Below are positions 10,440 through 19,799 of a stretch of DNA of 64,000 nucleotides, one piece after another. Below the pieces are notes generated by a model. The model saw only the letters and a program-made list of their open reading frames with translations. It was not told the origin of the DNA and did no database searches. Both the position numbers and the translations under genes were made by a program. Position 1 is the first letter of the stretch. Each line of letters begins with the position of its first letter. The stretch covers positions 248,001-312,000 of the forward strand of contig NZ_JACHDY010000002.1 in the NCBI RefSeq assembly GCF_014201315.1, read 5' to 3'. The stretch is from Edaphobacter lichenicola. GTDB lineage: Bacteria; Acidobacteriota; Terriglobia; Terriglobales; Acidobacteriaceae.

Positions 10440-12611
10440 TTCGGTTTGCGAATGGTGGCCACGATGCTGGTGGGTGCGATTGCGTGGATGCCCGTGGGTG
10501 GGTGGGCGCAGCAGCCGGACCAGTCGGGTGGATTCACGCTGAAGGTGCAGAGCGATATTGTGCTGACGAACGTGGTGGTGCGGGACAAGAAGACGGGTGA
10601 GGTGGTGAAGGGGCTGAAGGAGAGCGACTTTACGATTCTGGAGAATGGGAAGCCGCAGAAGATTGCGAGCTTCGACTATCAGAATGTGGATGAAGCTGCG
10701 GTGCTGCGGGAGAAGTCGACCGTGATTGGGAAGGCTACGATTGCCGATCTGGTGAATGGTGAGTTTGCGGCCAATCCGGCTTCGCTGCGGGATCATCGGC
10801 TGATTGTGATGTTCTTCGATTTGAGCAGCATGCAGCCGGAGGATATCGACCGGGCGGTGGAGTCGGCGCAGGATTACGTGAAGAAGAAGATGCAGCCGGC
10901 GGATCTGGTAGCGCTGGTGAGCATGGCTACCGGCCTGAGCATGGATCAGGATTTTACGTCGGATAAGGCGGCCCTATTGAGGGGATTGGGCAAGTACAAC
11001 GGGACCGAGGGGACCGGGTTTGCGAACGGGAACGAAGGGGGCAACTCGGGTGGGACGGCGGATGATGCTTCGAGCTTTACCTCGGACGACAGCGAGTACA
11101 ACGCGCTGAACACGGATCGTGAGCTGTATGCGATACGGACGATCGCGAAGAGTCTCGAGCGGGTCGATCAGCGGAAGAGCCTGTTGTACTTCAGCGGTGG
11201 GCTGACGCGACAGGGGATCGAAAACCAGGCGAGTATGCGGGCGGCTACGAATGAGGCCGTGAAGGCCAACATGGCGATCTACAGCGTGGACTCGCGGGGG
11301 CTGGAGGCTCTGCCGCCGGTGGGAAATGCCTCGACCGGGAGCCTTCGCGGGACTGCGGCTTACAGCGGCGGCGCGATGCAGAGCCAGTTGGACGCGAACT
11401 TCGGCTCGCAGGAGACGCTGGCGACTCTCTCCTCCGACACGGGTGGAAAGGCGTTCTTCGATTCGAATGATTTTGCGCCGGCTTTTCAGCAGGTGCAGCA
11501 TGATACGGAGGCTTACTACATTGTCGGGTTCCGCTCGACCAATACAGCGCGGGATGGAAGCTTCCGGCACCTGACGGTGAAGCTGAATCGCAGCGATGTG
11601 AAGCTCGACTACCGGCCGGGCTACTACGCGCCTGCCGACTTTCAGCACCAGAAGACAGAGGACCGGGAGCAGGCTTTGATGGAGGAACTGCGGAGCGATC
11701 TTCCGGCGACCGATGTTGCGGTGTATCTGCAGGCGTTGTACTTCAGGATGGCAGAGAACAAGTTTTTTGTTCCGGTCTCGCTGATCATTCCGGGGTCGCA
11801 GATTCATAGTGTGAAGAACGGTGACCGGGATAAAGCCAATATCGATGTGATCGGACAGGTGAAGAACGCCGAGGGCATCGTTGTGGGGAACGTTCGCGAT
11901 ACGGTGAAGCTGGCGCTGGATGCGGCGCAGCAGGTTCAGCAGAAGAAGATTCAATATTCGACCGGCTTTACGCTGGCTCCGGGAAGATACCACCTGAAGT
12001 TTGTGGTGCGGGAGAACCAGACGGGCGCGATGGGCAGCTTTGAGACGGACCTGCAGGTGCCCGATCTGAAGAAGACTCCGCTGAAGCTGAGCTCGATTGT
12101 GCTGTCGAGCCAGCGGGTGCCGAATACTGCCAAGAAGGTCGCGAGTCCGCTGGTGCGGGACGGGGTGGAGTGGATTCCAAATGTGCCGCATGTGTTTCGG
12201 CAGGATCAGCATCTCTACTTTCTGTACGAGGTGTACGACCCGGCGAAGGAGAAGGGTGCGCCCGAGCCTGCGAGTTCTCCGGGTTTGACGCGGCGCGAGG
12301 GCGGGCCGGTAAGGGTGCTGACCAGCATTGAATTTCTGATTGGCGGCGTGAAAGTGTATGAAACGCCACTGGTTGAGGCCAAAGCTGTGAACATCCCCGA
12401 GCGCGGCGCCGTGGCGTTCCAGTTCGATGTGCCGTTGACTCCGTTGAAGCCCGGGACCTATGTCTGCCAGGTGAACGTGATTGATGATGCCGGTGGGAGC
12501 TTCAGCTTTCCCCGGATGGCAATGAGGGTGGAGCCGGGGGCGGCACCTGTGGTGGCAGCTCCTGGAGCCGCCGCTACGCCGGTCTCCCCGGGTGGTCCTA
12601 TCCAACGGTAA
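10404..12611 (+). CDS. Acidobacterial VWFA-related secreted protein
   Basis: This 735-residue protein has a signal peptide (about 1-37, ending GGWAQQ). A beta-rich N-domain follows (FTLKVQSDIVLTNVVVRDK, then LKESDFTILENGKPQ). A von Willebrand factor A-like domain is at about 130-400, with a metal-site-like FDLSSM whose last Ser position is Met, so the MIDAS motif is incomplete. The order VVRDKK-TGEVV-GL-ESDFTILENGKPQ is the signature of the VWFA-related acidobacterial domain. The C-terminal half (about 400-735) is beta-rich and of unknown role. ATG 10404 follows GAGGGACGAGG. It lies 17 bp after the receptor-like gene and is probably co-transcribed with it. A surface binding or assembly role is inference. 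Confidence 0.85.
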   Translation: MSLRLAVSLRRAFGLRMVATMLVGAIAWMPVGGWAQQPDQSGGFTLKVQSDIVLTNVVVRDKKTGEVVKGLKESDFTILENGKPQKIASFDYQNVDEAAVLREKSTVIGKATIADLVNGEFAANPASLRDHRLIVMFFDLSSMQPEDIDRAVESAQDYVKKKMQPADLVALVSMATGLSMDQDFTSDKAALLRGLGKYNGTEGTGFANGNEGGNSGGTADDASSFTSDDSEYNALNTDRELYAIRTIAKSLERVDQRKSLLYFSGGLTRQGIENQASMRAATNEAVKANMAIYSVDSRGLEALPPVGNASTGSLRGTAAYSGGAMQSQLDANFGSQETLATLSSDTGGKAFFDSNDFAPAFQQVQHDTEAYYIVGFRSTNTARDGSFRHLTVKLNRSDVKLDYRPGYYAPADFQHQKTEDREQALMEELRSDLPATDVAVYLQALYFRMAENKFFVPVSLIIPGSQIHSVKNGDRDKANIDVIGQVKNAEGIVVGNVRDTVKLALDAAQQVQQKKIQYSTGFTLAPGRYHLKFVVRENQTGAMGSFETDLQVPDLKKTPLKLSSIVLSSQRVPNTAKKVASPLVRDGVEWIPNVPHVFRQDQHLYFLYEVYDPAKEKGAPEPASSPGLTRREGGPVRVLTSIEFLIGGVKVYETPLVEAKAVNIPERGAVAFQFDVPLTPLKPGTYVCQVNVIDDAGGSFSFPRMAMRVEPGAAPVVAAPGAAATPVSPGGPIQR

Positions 12612-12676
12612 GGAAGTGGCTATTGACAGTGTTAAATACGAGGCCGATGATGATGGCGAACTAGTGAGGTCCTCTT

Positions 12677-13588
12677 ATGAGACCGCAACTTGGCTTGGCT
12701 CTTCTTCTCCCTGTCTTCGCTTTTGCGCTTTCCAACCCTCCCCTGACGGCGCAGAAGCTTTCGCAACCCGCCACCCCTGACGCGGCTCGCGATTTACGTC
12801 ATCAAAGCGCAGACTGGTTTGCAATCGAGCCGCATCTCCCTGATCCGGTGACTGCGAGCCCGCAAAAACTGGAAACCGCGGGAGACGTTCTGCGAGCGCG
12901 ACGCTTTCCGGAAGATGCGCTGGTCTACTACGGTTATGCGCTGCAGCGCGGCGGACCGGAGCAGGAGTTACTCATTCGAATTGGTGTGACGGAGCTTGAA
13001 CTGCGGCATATCGACGTTGCGCGGCTTTACTTCCTGCGGGTCGTTCGTCTGCAGAAGAAGAATGCCCAGGGTTGGAACAATCTTGGTGCGGCCGAATATG
13101 TGGAAGGGCGTTATGGGGCGGCAATCTCCGACTACAGCAAGGCGATCAAGCTGGACAAGAAATCGGCGATCTATCACTCCAACCTTGGAACCGCGCTCTT
13201 TGAAGAGAAGAACTTCGAGAAGGCGCGGCAGCAGTTCGATATCGCGCTGACGCTGGATCCGGACATGATGCAGCATCATGGAGCAAGCGGGATTGAGGCC
13301 CACATGCTCTCGCCGGCGGATCATGCGCATTACAGCTTCGAGATAGCGCGGCTCTACGCTCATCGCGGCGATGAAGAGAATATGCTTCGCTACCTTACGC
13401 TGGCCAGCGAAGGTGGATACGATGTGCTGGGATCGATGGGTTCGGACGAGGTGCTGGCGAAGTATCGCAAGGATCCGCGCGTGATAAGCCTGGTGCGGAA
13501 TGCGAACGCACTGCGGAACGCAAAGACCTCGGTTGCGGATGCGCGGAGCGGAGGCGTACCGCCACTGTTGCCACAGGTTCCCAACTAA
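12677..13588 (+). CDS. Exported tetratricopeptide-repeat protein
   Basis: This protein has 303 residues. A signal peptide (about 1-25, ending LTAQK) is followed by helical repeats over about 55-270. TPR-like units are evident in GWNNLGAAEYVEGRYGAAIS and IYHSNLGTALFEEKNFEKAR, and DYSKAIKLDKKSA links them. The last part is basic and ends in a Pro-rich tail. It follows the VWFA gene by 65 bp in the same direction, so it may belong to the same unit and act as a periplasmic scaffold; partners are unknown. The ATG at 12677 is preceded by GTGAGG. Confidence 0.8.
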   Translation: MRPQLGLALLLPVFAFALSNPPLTAQKLSQPATPDAARDLRHQSADWFAIEPHLPDPVTASPQKLETAGDVLRARRFPEDALVYYGYALQRGGPEQELLIRIGVTELELRHIDVARLYFLRVVRLQKKNAQGWNNLGAAEYVEGRYGAAISDYSKAIKLDKKSAIYHSNLGTALFEEKNFEKARQQFDIALTLDPDMMQHHGASGIEAHMLSPADHAHYSFEIARLYAHRGDEENMLRYLTLASEGGYDVLGSMGSDEVLAKYRKDPRVISLVRNANALRNAKTSVADARSGGVPPLLPQVPN

Positions 13589-13593
13589 TTGCA

Positions 13594-13785
13594 CTATTTA
13601 TAGGGGCAGTGACGACAATCTGAGTTACAACAGTAGCCGCGCTTGAGATGATAGGCAGCGGTGAAGACGAGATATGGACCTTCGTAGTAGAAGTCTTCGG
13701 GCAGGAGCTCCTGGGGCGCGTCTTCAGCGGGTGGAACCGGCGGTGGAATGACGGCGGGTTTGATGGAGTCCTGCATTGCTGACAT
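13594..13785 (-). CDS. DUF5522 family cysteine-rich miniprotein
   Basis: This 63-residue protein matches the compact DUF5522 pattern. After a Pro-rich N-terminus comes LPEDFYYEGPYLVFTAAYHL, then KRGYCCNSDCRHCPYK at the C-terminus. Four Cys (CC-x3-C-x2-C) could bind a metal ion, a suggestion from spacing only. It is a short cytosolic protein of unknown function. It converges with the TPR gene (5-bp gap) and shares the region upstream with the GH1 gene. The start is ATG 13785; an alternative ATG lies three codons in. Confidence 0.8.
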   Translation of the reverse strand: MSAMQDSIKPAVIPPPVPPAEDAPQELLPEDFYYEGPYLVFTAAYHLKRGYCCNSDCRHCPYK

Positions 13786-13786
13786 A

Positions 13787-15423
<1,637 letters not shown>

Positions 15424-15444
15424 GTGGTCCCGCGGGTGTTGGAG

Positions 15445-16845
15445 TTACTTGGGGGCGTCCTGGGCGAGGCGGAGGCCGGAGAATTGCCATCGCGTGGCGG
15501 GTGAGAAGAAGTTTCGGTAGGTGGCGCGGATGTGGGTGGCCGGCGTAACGCAGGAGCCTCCACGAAGAATAACCTGCGAGGACATGAACTTGCCGTTGTA
15601 CTCGCCGAGCGCGCCGGGAAGGGGCTTGTAGCCGGGATAGCCGGTGTAGCCGCTGGCGGTCCACTCCCAGACATCGCCGAAGATCTGCTGCAGGCCGGGA
15701 AGCGCCGACGCTGGAGTCGGATGGAGGTTGCCGGTCTCGAAGAGGTTGGCCTGGACGGCGGGGATCGCGGTGAGACTCTGCGCGGGGTTCGGTTGATAGG
15801 TGAGGAGCGCGGGTTGCGAATCAACTACTTTGCGGAGAAGGCTGAGCTGGCTGGCGGCGTGCTCCCACTCGAACTCGGTGGGGAGACGGTGCCCGGCCCA
15901 GCGAGCGTAGGCGTCGGCCTCGAAGAAGCTGAGATGGCAGACGGGGGTTTCGCTGAGGTCGTCAAGCGAGCGGAAGCCTTGCATGGTGTAGATGGACCAG
16001 CCGGAGTTGGTCTCTTCATCGCGACGCCAGTAGAGTGGGGCCTGCCAGCTTTCGGCGCGGTTGGTAGTCCAGCCCTCGGAGAGCCAGAGCTCGGGGCGGT
16101 TGTAGCCGTTCTGGTCGATGAAGGCGAGGAATTCGGCGCAGGTGACCAGACGCGTGGCGAGGCGGTACGGCGCGAGATAGACGGGGTGGCGCGGAGTCTC
16201 GTTGTCGAAGGCGAATGCGGAGACGGACTGGATGGGGTCGGTGGGATCGAGCTTGAAGCCGATTTGGGTGATGCCGCCTGCGAAGTCGATCCAGTCGAGC
16301 GGCGGCGCGATGGTGTCGAGCTTCTGCTTCACGGGTGACTCGAGGTAGGGAGGATGCAGCGGGTTGGTGAAGAGAGCGTGCTTGATGTCAGTGGCGATGA
16401 GCTCCTGGTGCTGCTGCTCGTGCTCGAGGCCGAGGGCGATGCGGCGGGCGGCTTCGTCTTCAAGCGGATGCTGCATCAGGGCCGTCATGGCAGCGTCTAC
16501 GTGAGTGCGGTAGGCGAGGATCGAGTCGAGGGGAGGACGGGAGAAGGAGGCGCGGAGTTTCTTCTCCGGCATCTCGCCGAGGGAGTTGTAGTAGCTGTTG
16601 AAGAGCCAGTGAAAGTCGGGATGGAAGGGCTGGTAGCCGGCGGCGAACTCGCGGAGGATAAACGTCTCGAAGAACCAGCTGGTGTGGGCGAGATGCCACT
16701 TGACCGGACTGGCTTCCGAAGAGGACTGGACCATCATGTCTTCTGGAGATAGGGGACTACAAAGATGTCTGGTCGCCTGGCGAACGGCTTTGTATCGCGC
16801 GAGGAGTGATGTAGCGGCGGCGGTTGTATCAGCTGTCTGGGACAT
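15445..16845 (-). CDS. egtB: Ergothioneine biosynthesis protein EgtB (sulfoxide synthase)
   Basis: The protein is 466 residues, with the two-domain structure of EgtB. An N-terminal DinB-like helical domain carries the iron-binding histidines: WHLAHTSWFFETF at about 50-62 (H51/H54), and HEQQH at 142-146. A C-terminal formylglycine-generating-enzyme-like domain follows (about 200-466), with ETPRHPVYLAPYRLATRLVT, WEWTASGY and ending RWQFSGLRLAQD. EgtB is a non-haem iron enzyme that joins oxygen, a thiol donor and hercynine. No egtD-like methyltransferase is adjacent, so the pathway partner must be elsewhere or the substrate differs (OvoA is the related alternative). ATG 16845 has GAGAAGA upstream. 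Confidence 0.88.
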   Translation of the reverse strand: MSQTADTTAAATSLLARYKAVRQATRHLCSPLSPEDMMVQSSSEASPVKWHLAHTSWFFETFILREFAAGYQPFHPDFHWLFNSYYNSLGEMPEKKLRASFSRPPLDSILAYRTHVDAAMTALMQHPLEDEAARRIALGLEHEQQHQELIATDIKHALFTNPLHPPYLESPVKQKLDTIAPPLDWIDFAGGITQIGFKLDPTDPIQSVSAFAFDNETPRHPVYLAPYRLATRLVTCAEFLAFIDQNGYNRPELWLSEGWTTNRAESWQAPLYWRRDEETNSGWSIYTMQGFRSLDDLSETPVCHLSFFEADAYARWAGHRLPTEFEWEHAASQLSLLRKVVDSQPALLTYQPNPAQSLTAIPAVQANLFETGNLHPTPASALPGLQQIFGDVWEWTASGYTGYPGYKPLPGALGEYNGKFMSSQVILRGGSCVTPATHIRATYRNFFSPATRWQFSGLRLAQDAPK

Positions 16846-16978
16846 ATTCTTCTCGCTTGGTGAAGAGATAGCGAACAGAGATGTGATGCCCTGTAGGACT
16901 TCAAAGTTGCTGAAAGGTTACGCCAGTCCGGTGACCCGTGCGCGCAAACGGCGCTTCCTTCGCAGCTTCCAATGCTGC

Positions 16979-17656
16979 TTACGGCTTGTTGATCACACCG
17001 AGATCGACCATGCCGTTCACAAAGTATTGCACTGCGAGGGCAACCAACAGCAGGCCCATGATGCGGACCAGGATTCGGACGCCGGTCTCTCCCATAGCGC
17101 GAGCGACGCGATCCGAATTCCCGAGGACGAGGTAACAGATCATCGCCGTAATGAAGATGGATACTAAGATCGCTACCATCTGCCAGCGCGTCTGGGCCTG
17201 GCCGACCAATACCATCACGCTGGTGATGGAGCCTGGGCCTGCGAGCATCGGAATGCCGAGCGGGACGATGCCGGCGTCTTCTTTCTGAGCGGCTTCGGTG
17301 GTCTCCTCCGTCGACTCCTGCGTAGGCGAGCGCTTGGCCTCGAGCATGTCCAGACCGATGAGCAGAAGGATGATGCCGCCGGCGATCTCGAAGGCCGGAA
17401 GCGTGATGCCGAACATCTTGAAGATGTACTGCCCAGCGACGGCGAACGCGCTGAGCACGACCAGCGCCGTGACAGACGCCTTCCAGGCCATCTTTCGTCG
17501 GCGCGCCGCATCCGCACCAGCCGTCACCGCGAGAAAGGTGGGCAGAGCGGCAAACGGGTCGACGAGAAAGAAGATGGAGCTGAGCGCGAGAACAGAAAAC
17601 TGCACATACGCCGAGTGCTCCAGCCCCGAGAGACTGACGGCATGGGGATTGAACAT
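16979..17656 (-). CDS. MarC family integral membrane protein
   Basis: The protein is 225 residues with about six transmembrane helices and a typical MarC pattern. LSSIFFLVDPFAALPTFLAV is near the N-terminus, IAGGIILLLIGLDMLEA in the middle, and VPLGIPMLAGPGSITSVMVL next, with a hydrophilic Glu/Thr-rich loop (about 106-127). MarC proteins are inner-membrane proteins once linked to antibiotic resistance; the substrate is unclear. The gene is on its own, divergent from the aminotransferase gene with 64 bp between starts, so promoters must be very compact. The preceding codon, GTG 17659, is an alternative start. Confidence 0.88.
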   Translation of the reverse strand: MFNPHAVSLSGLEHSAYVQFSVLALSSIFFLVDPFAALPTFLAVTAGADAARRRKMAWKASVTALVVLSAFAVAGQYIFKMFGITLPAFEIAGGIILLLIGLDMLEAKRSPTQESTEETTEAAQKEDAGIVPLGIPMLAGPGSITSVMVLVGQAQTRWQMVAILVSIFITAMICYLVLGNSDRVARAMGETGVRILVRIMGLLLVALAVQYFVNGMVDLGVINKP

Positions 17657-17720
17657 CACTCTCTATTCTCCCATGCCGGGCAGCCGTTATAATGGTGCTT
17701 CAGCGCCTAGGAGCGTACGA

Positions 17721-18662
17721 ATGCCCATACAGACCACCACGAATATCTGGCACAACGGGAGCCTGATTCCCTGGGACAAAGCCCAGATTCACGTTATGTC
17801 CCACGTCGTCCACTACGGCTCGTCCGTCTTTGAGGGCATTCGCTGCTACGCCCAGCCGAACGCCGCCAGCATCTTCCGCCTGCCGGAACACATGGCTCGG
17901 CTGGTCGATTCGGCCAAGATCTACCGGATGCCGCTTCCCTACACCGTGGAACAGCTCTCGGCCGCAGTGATCGATGTGGTCGAAGCTAACGGCGTTGCTC
18001 CTTGCTACATCCGCCCGATTGCCTTTCGCGGGTATGGTGAGCTTGGCGTCAATCCGCTGAAGTCGCCGGTTGAGGTCTACATCGCAAACTATCCCTGGGG
18101 CAAGTACGTTCCGGGCACCTCCGGAGCCGATGTCTGCGTGTCGAGCTGGAGCCGGCTTGCTCCGAATACGATGCCGACGCTCGCCAAGGCCGGTGCGAAC
18201 TATATGAACTCGCAGCTGATTCGCATGGAGGCCGAGATCAACGGCTACTCCGAGGGCATCGGCCTCGATACCAATGGCTACCTCTCTGAAGGCTCGGGGG
18301 AGAACCTGTTCCTGGTGCGCGGTGGCGCGCTCTACACCACTCCGCTGGCGAACTCGGTTCTAAACGGTATCACCCGCAGCTCCGTTCTCACCCTGGCCAA
18401 GCAGCTCGGCATCGAAGTGGTCGAGCAGGCGCTTCCCCGCGAGATGCTCTATATCTGCGATGAGGCCTTCTTTACTGGAACCGCCGCCGAGGTAACACAC
18501 CTCCGTTCGGTCGATCGGATTATGGTGGGCGACGGCACGATGGGCCCGATCACCAAGGCTCTGCACGATGAGTTCTTCGGCATCGTCCACGGCACACTGC
18601 CGGACCGCCACAACTGGCTGACGCCGGTGAATGTGAAGGTCGGCGAACCGGTCGGCGTATAA
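17721..18662 (+). CDS. ilvE: Branched-chain amino acid aminotransferase
   Basis: This 313-residue class IV PLP enzyme transfers the amino group between glutamate and the keto acids of Leu, Ile and Val. The PLP lysine is K156 in LAKAGANYMNSQ. The phosphate-binding and substrate motifs SEGSGENLFLV and FFTGTAAEVTHLRSVD are present, and VVHYGSSVFEGIRCY is the typical N-terminal element. An AGGAG site at 7 bp before ATG 17721 fixes the start; a longer reading into the divergent gene is spurious. The gene ends at a strong intrinsic terminator and looks monocistronic. Confidence 0.95.
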   Translation: MPIQTTTNIWHNGSLIPWDKAQIHVMSHVVHYGSSVFEGIRCYAQPNAASIFRLPEHMARLVDSAKIYRMPLPYTVEQLSAAVIDVVEANGVAPCYIRPIAFRGYGELGVNPLKSPVEVYIANYPWGKYVPGTSGADVCVSSWSRLAPNTMPTLAKAGANYMNSQLIRMEAEINGYSEGIGLDTNGYLSEGSGENLFLVRGGALYTTPLANSVLNGITRSSVLTLAKQLGIEVVEQALPREMLYICDEAFFTGTAAEVTHLRSVDRIMVGDGTMGPITKALHDEFFGIVHGTLPDRHNWLTPVNVKVGEPVGV

Positions 18663-18684
18663 GCAACTGAAAAGTCACAAATAG

Positions 18685-18718
18685 AGAAGAGGCAGCCATA
18701 GCGGCTGCCTCTTCTTTT
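18685..18718 (+). terminator. Intrinsic terminator after ilvE
   Basis: A 13-bp perfect stem (AGAAGAGGCAGCC with GGCTGCCTCTTCT, 18685-18697 and 18703-18715) has a 5-nt loop and runs into TTTT. It lies 22 bp after the ilvE stop. Because the stem begins with A-rich sequence, it may work weakly on the other strand for the cupin gene. Confidence 0.9.
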
Positions 18719-18793
18719 GTGTGTGCCAGTTCCCCTCGCGTTGTTCGGGCCTTGGATAACCGAACGATACCGTGACGGTATCGCACCCTCCGG

Positions 18794-19165
18794 TTATAGA
18801 TTGATCCTGTCGCCGTGGCTCGGAGGCTGGCTGGTGACGAGTATGCGCGTTGGGTTCGAACTGCGGTTGAAGACCTGATGCTGCTGGCCGGGAGAGACCT
18901 CTATACCTGCGCCGGCTTGAAGGACGAAGCTGTGCCGCTCCACGTCAATGGTCAGCTCTCCTTCAAGAACATAGAAGAACTGGCGGGAACGGAGGTGGAG
19001 GTGCCGGACTTCGCTTGTGCCGGGTGGCATGAGCTCTTCGATGATGCTGAGGTCGGTTGTCCTGACGAGATGCCAGCCGTCGCAGTCGTCTCCTTGAGGG
19101 CCACCCCATCGGTAGTGCTCGGCCGTCTGTGGGCTGATGATCTGCGGGCTGATGATCTGAGTCAT
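18794..19165 (-). CDS. Small single-domain cupin protein
   Basis: This 123-residue protein has one cupin barrel. Motif 1 is PGTSEVRHLHLRSRQFFYVL with His-x-His. The usual following Glu is Gln here, so the metal site may be altered. Motif 2 is complete in GAGIEVSPGQQHQVFN. The start is ATG 19165; an upstream-extended reading has no family character. Codons 2-12 contain a duplicated Ile-Ile-Ser-Pro-Gln. The substrate is unknown. It is downstream of the sigma-54 regulator and DUF6982-like gene on the same strand, with a 22-bp gap, so co-transcription is possible. Confidence 0.75.
   Translation of the reverse strand: MTQIISPQIISPQTAEHYRWGGPQGDDCDGWHLVRTTDLSIIEELMPPGTSEVRHLHLRSRQFFYVLEGELTIDVERHSFVLQAGAGIEVSPGQQHQVFNRSSNPTRILVTSQPPSHGDRINL
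19131..19160 (-). repeat. 15-mer tandem duplication at the cupin start
   Basis: Plus-strand GGGCTGATGATCTGC and GGGCTGATGATCTGA (19131-19145 and 19146-19160) differ at one base. On the minus strand they encode the repeated Ile-Ile-Ser-Pro-Gln immediately after the start of the cupin gene. The frame is kept. Confidence 0.88.
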
Positions 19166-19187
19166 CGGGAGTCGTTCCAGTTGCGAG

Positions 19188-19799
19188 CTAGTTGGAGCCT
19201 CGCGGAACGTTTCGCATTCCGAGGACGTGGAAGTCCTTGAGGCCGCCCTTGAGAACATAGACCAGCGCGTTATTTCCATTCGGATCGGTCGGTCGCAGGA
19301 AGAAGCCCGACTCGAGCACGAAGTCCCGGGTGTTGCTGATGATGCCTTCGATCATCTCTCCGTCGTAGAAGTAGACGCGCACCCACAGGCCCGGTACGAC
19401 GGGCGCATGCTCGTGAAAGTGGAGAGCCCTGTGACGCAGATCGCCATCGAAGGTCTTGACGAAAAAGACGGCCTTCGCATCCTTGGTGGGGACATCCTCC
19501 ACGACGTCCGAGTCCAGGAGCTTCAGCCGGATCGAGTCCAGGGGATAGACGGGATCATTGCGCAGAAGCTGTTCGATCGAACCAAGCTCCTGCGGTTCCG
19601 CGAGACCGCGAACAGCATGGTTCTCGTAACGGACGACGACTCGATACGCGTCGGAGGGCTCTTTTTCGGCGACCTGGGATCTGGCCTGGGACCCTACGAT
19701 GCGTGGTTGTTCCGCGGAGACAGGTCGTACTGCTTGATCTTGTACAGGAGCGCCTTGTAGCTGATTTGCAGATCGTTTGCCGCGGCCTTCCTGTTCCAT
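19188..19799 (-). CDS. Conserved protein resembling DUF6982, overlapping the sigma-54 regulator
   Basis: The protein is 203 residues. The N-terminal 50 or so are polar and of low conservation. About residues 50-203 form a beta-rich domain containing KAVFFVKTFDGDLRHRALHF, GLWVRVYFYDGEMIEGIISN, and GFFLRPTDPNGNNALVYVLK. This pattern resembles DUF6982, a domain of unknown function; the call is from memory of the pattern. ATG 19799 has an excellent GGAGG site and is the only credible start ahead of the conserved domain. The gene therefore overlaps the upstream regulator's end by 106 bp in another frame, suggesting translational coupling. A signalling role is inference from the neighbour. Confidence 0.65.
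   Translation of the reverse strand: MEQEGRGKRSANQLQGAPVQDQAVRPVSAEQPRIVGSQARSQVAEKEPSDAYRVVVRYENHAVRGLAEPQELGSIEQLLRNDPVYPLDSIRLKLLDSDVVEDVPTKDAKAVFFVKTFDGDLRHRALHFHEHAPVVPGLWVRVYFYDGEMIEGIISNTRDFVLESGFFLRPTDPNGNNALVYVLKGGLKDFHVLGMRNVPRGSN

Noticed and set aside
12624-12652. TTGACA-N17-GATGAT upstream of the TPR gene as promoter
   Set aside because: The -10 match is poor, and the gene can be read from the upstream VWFA transcript.
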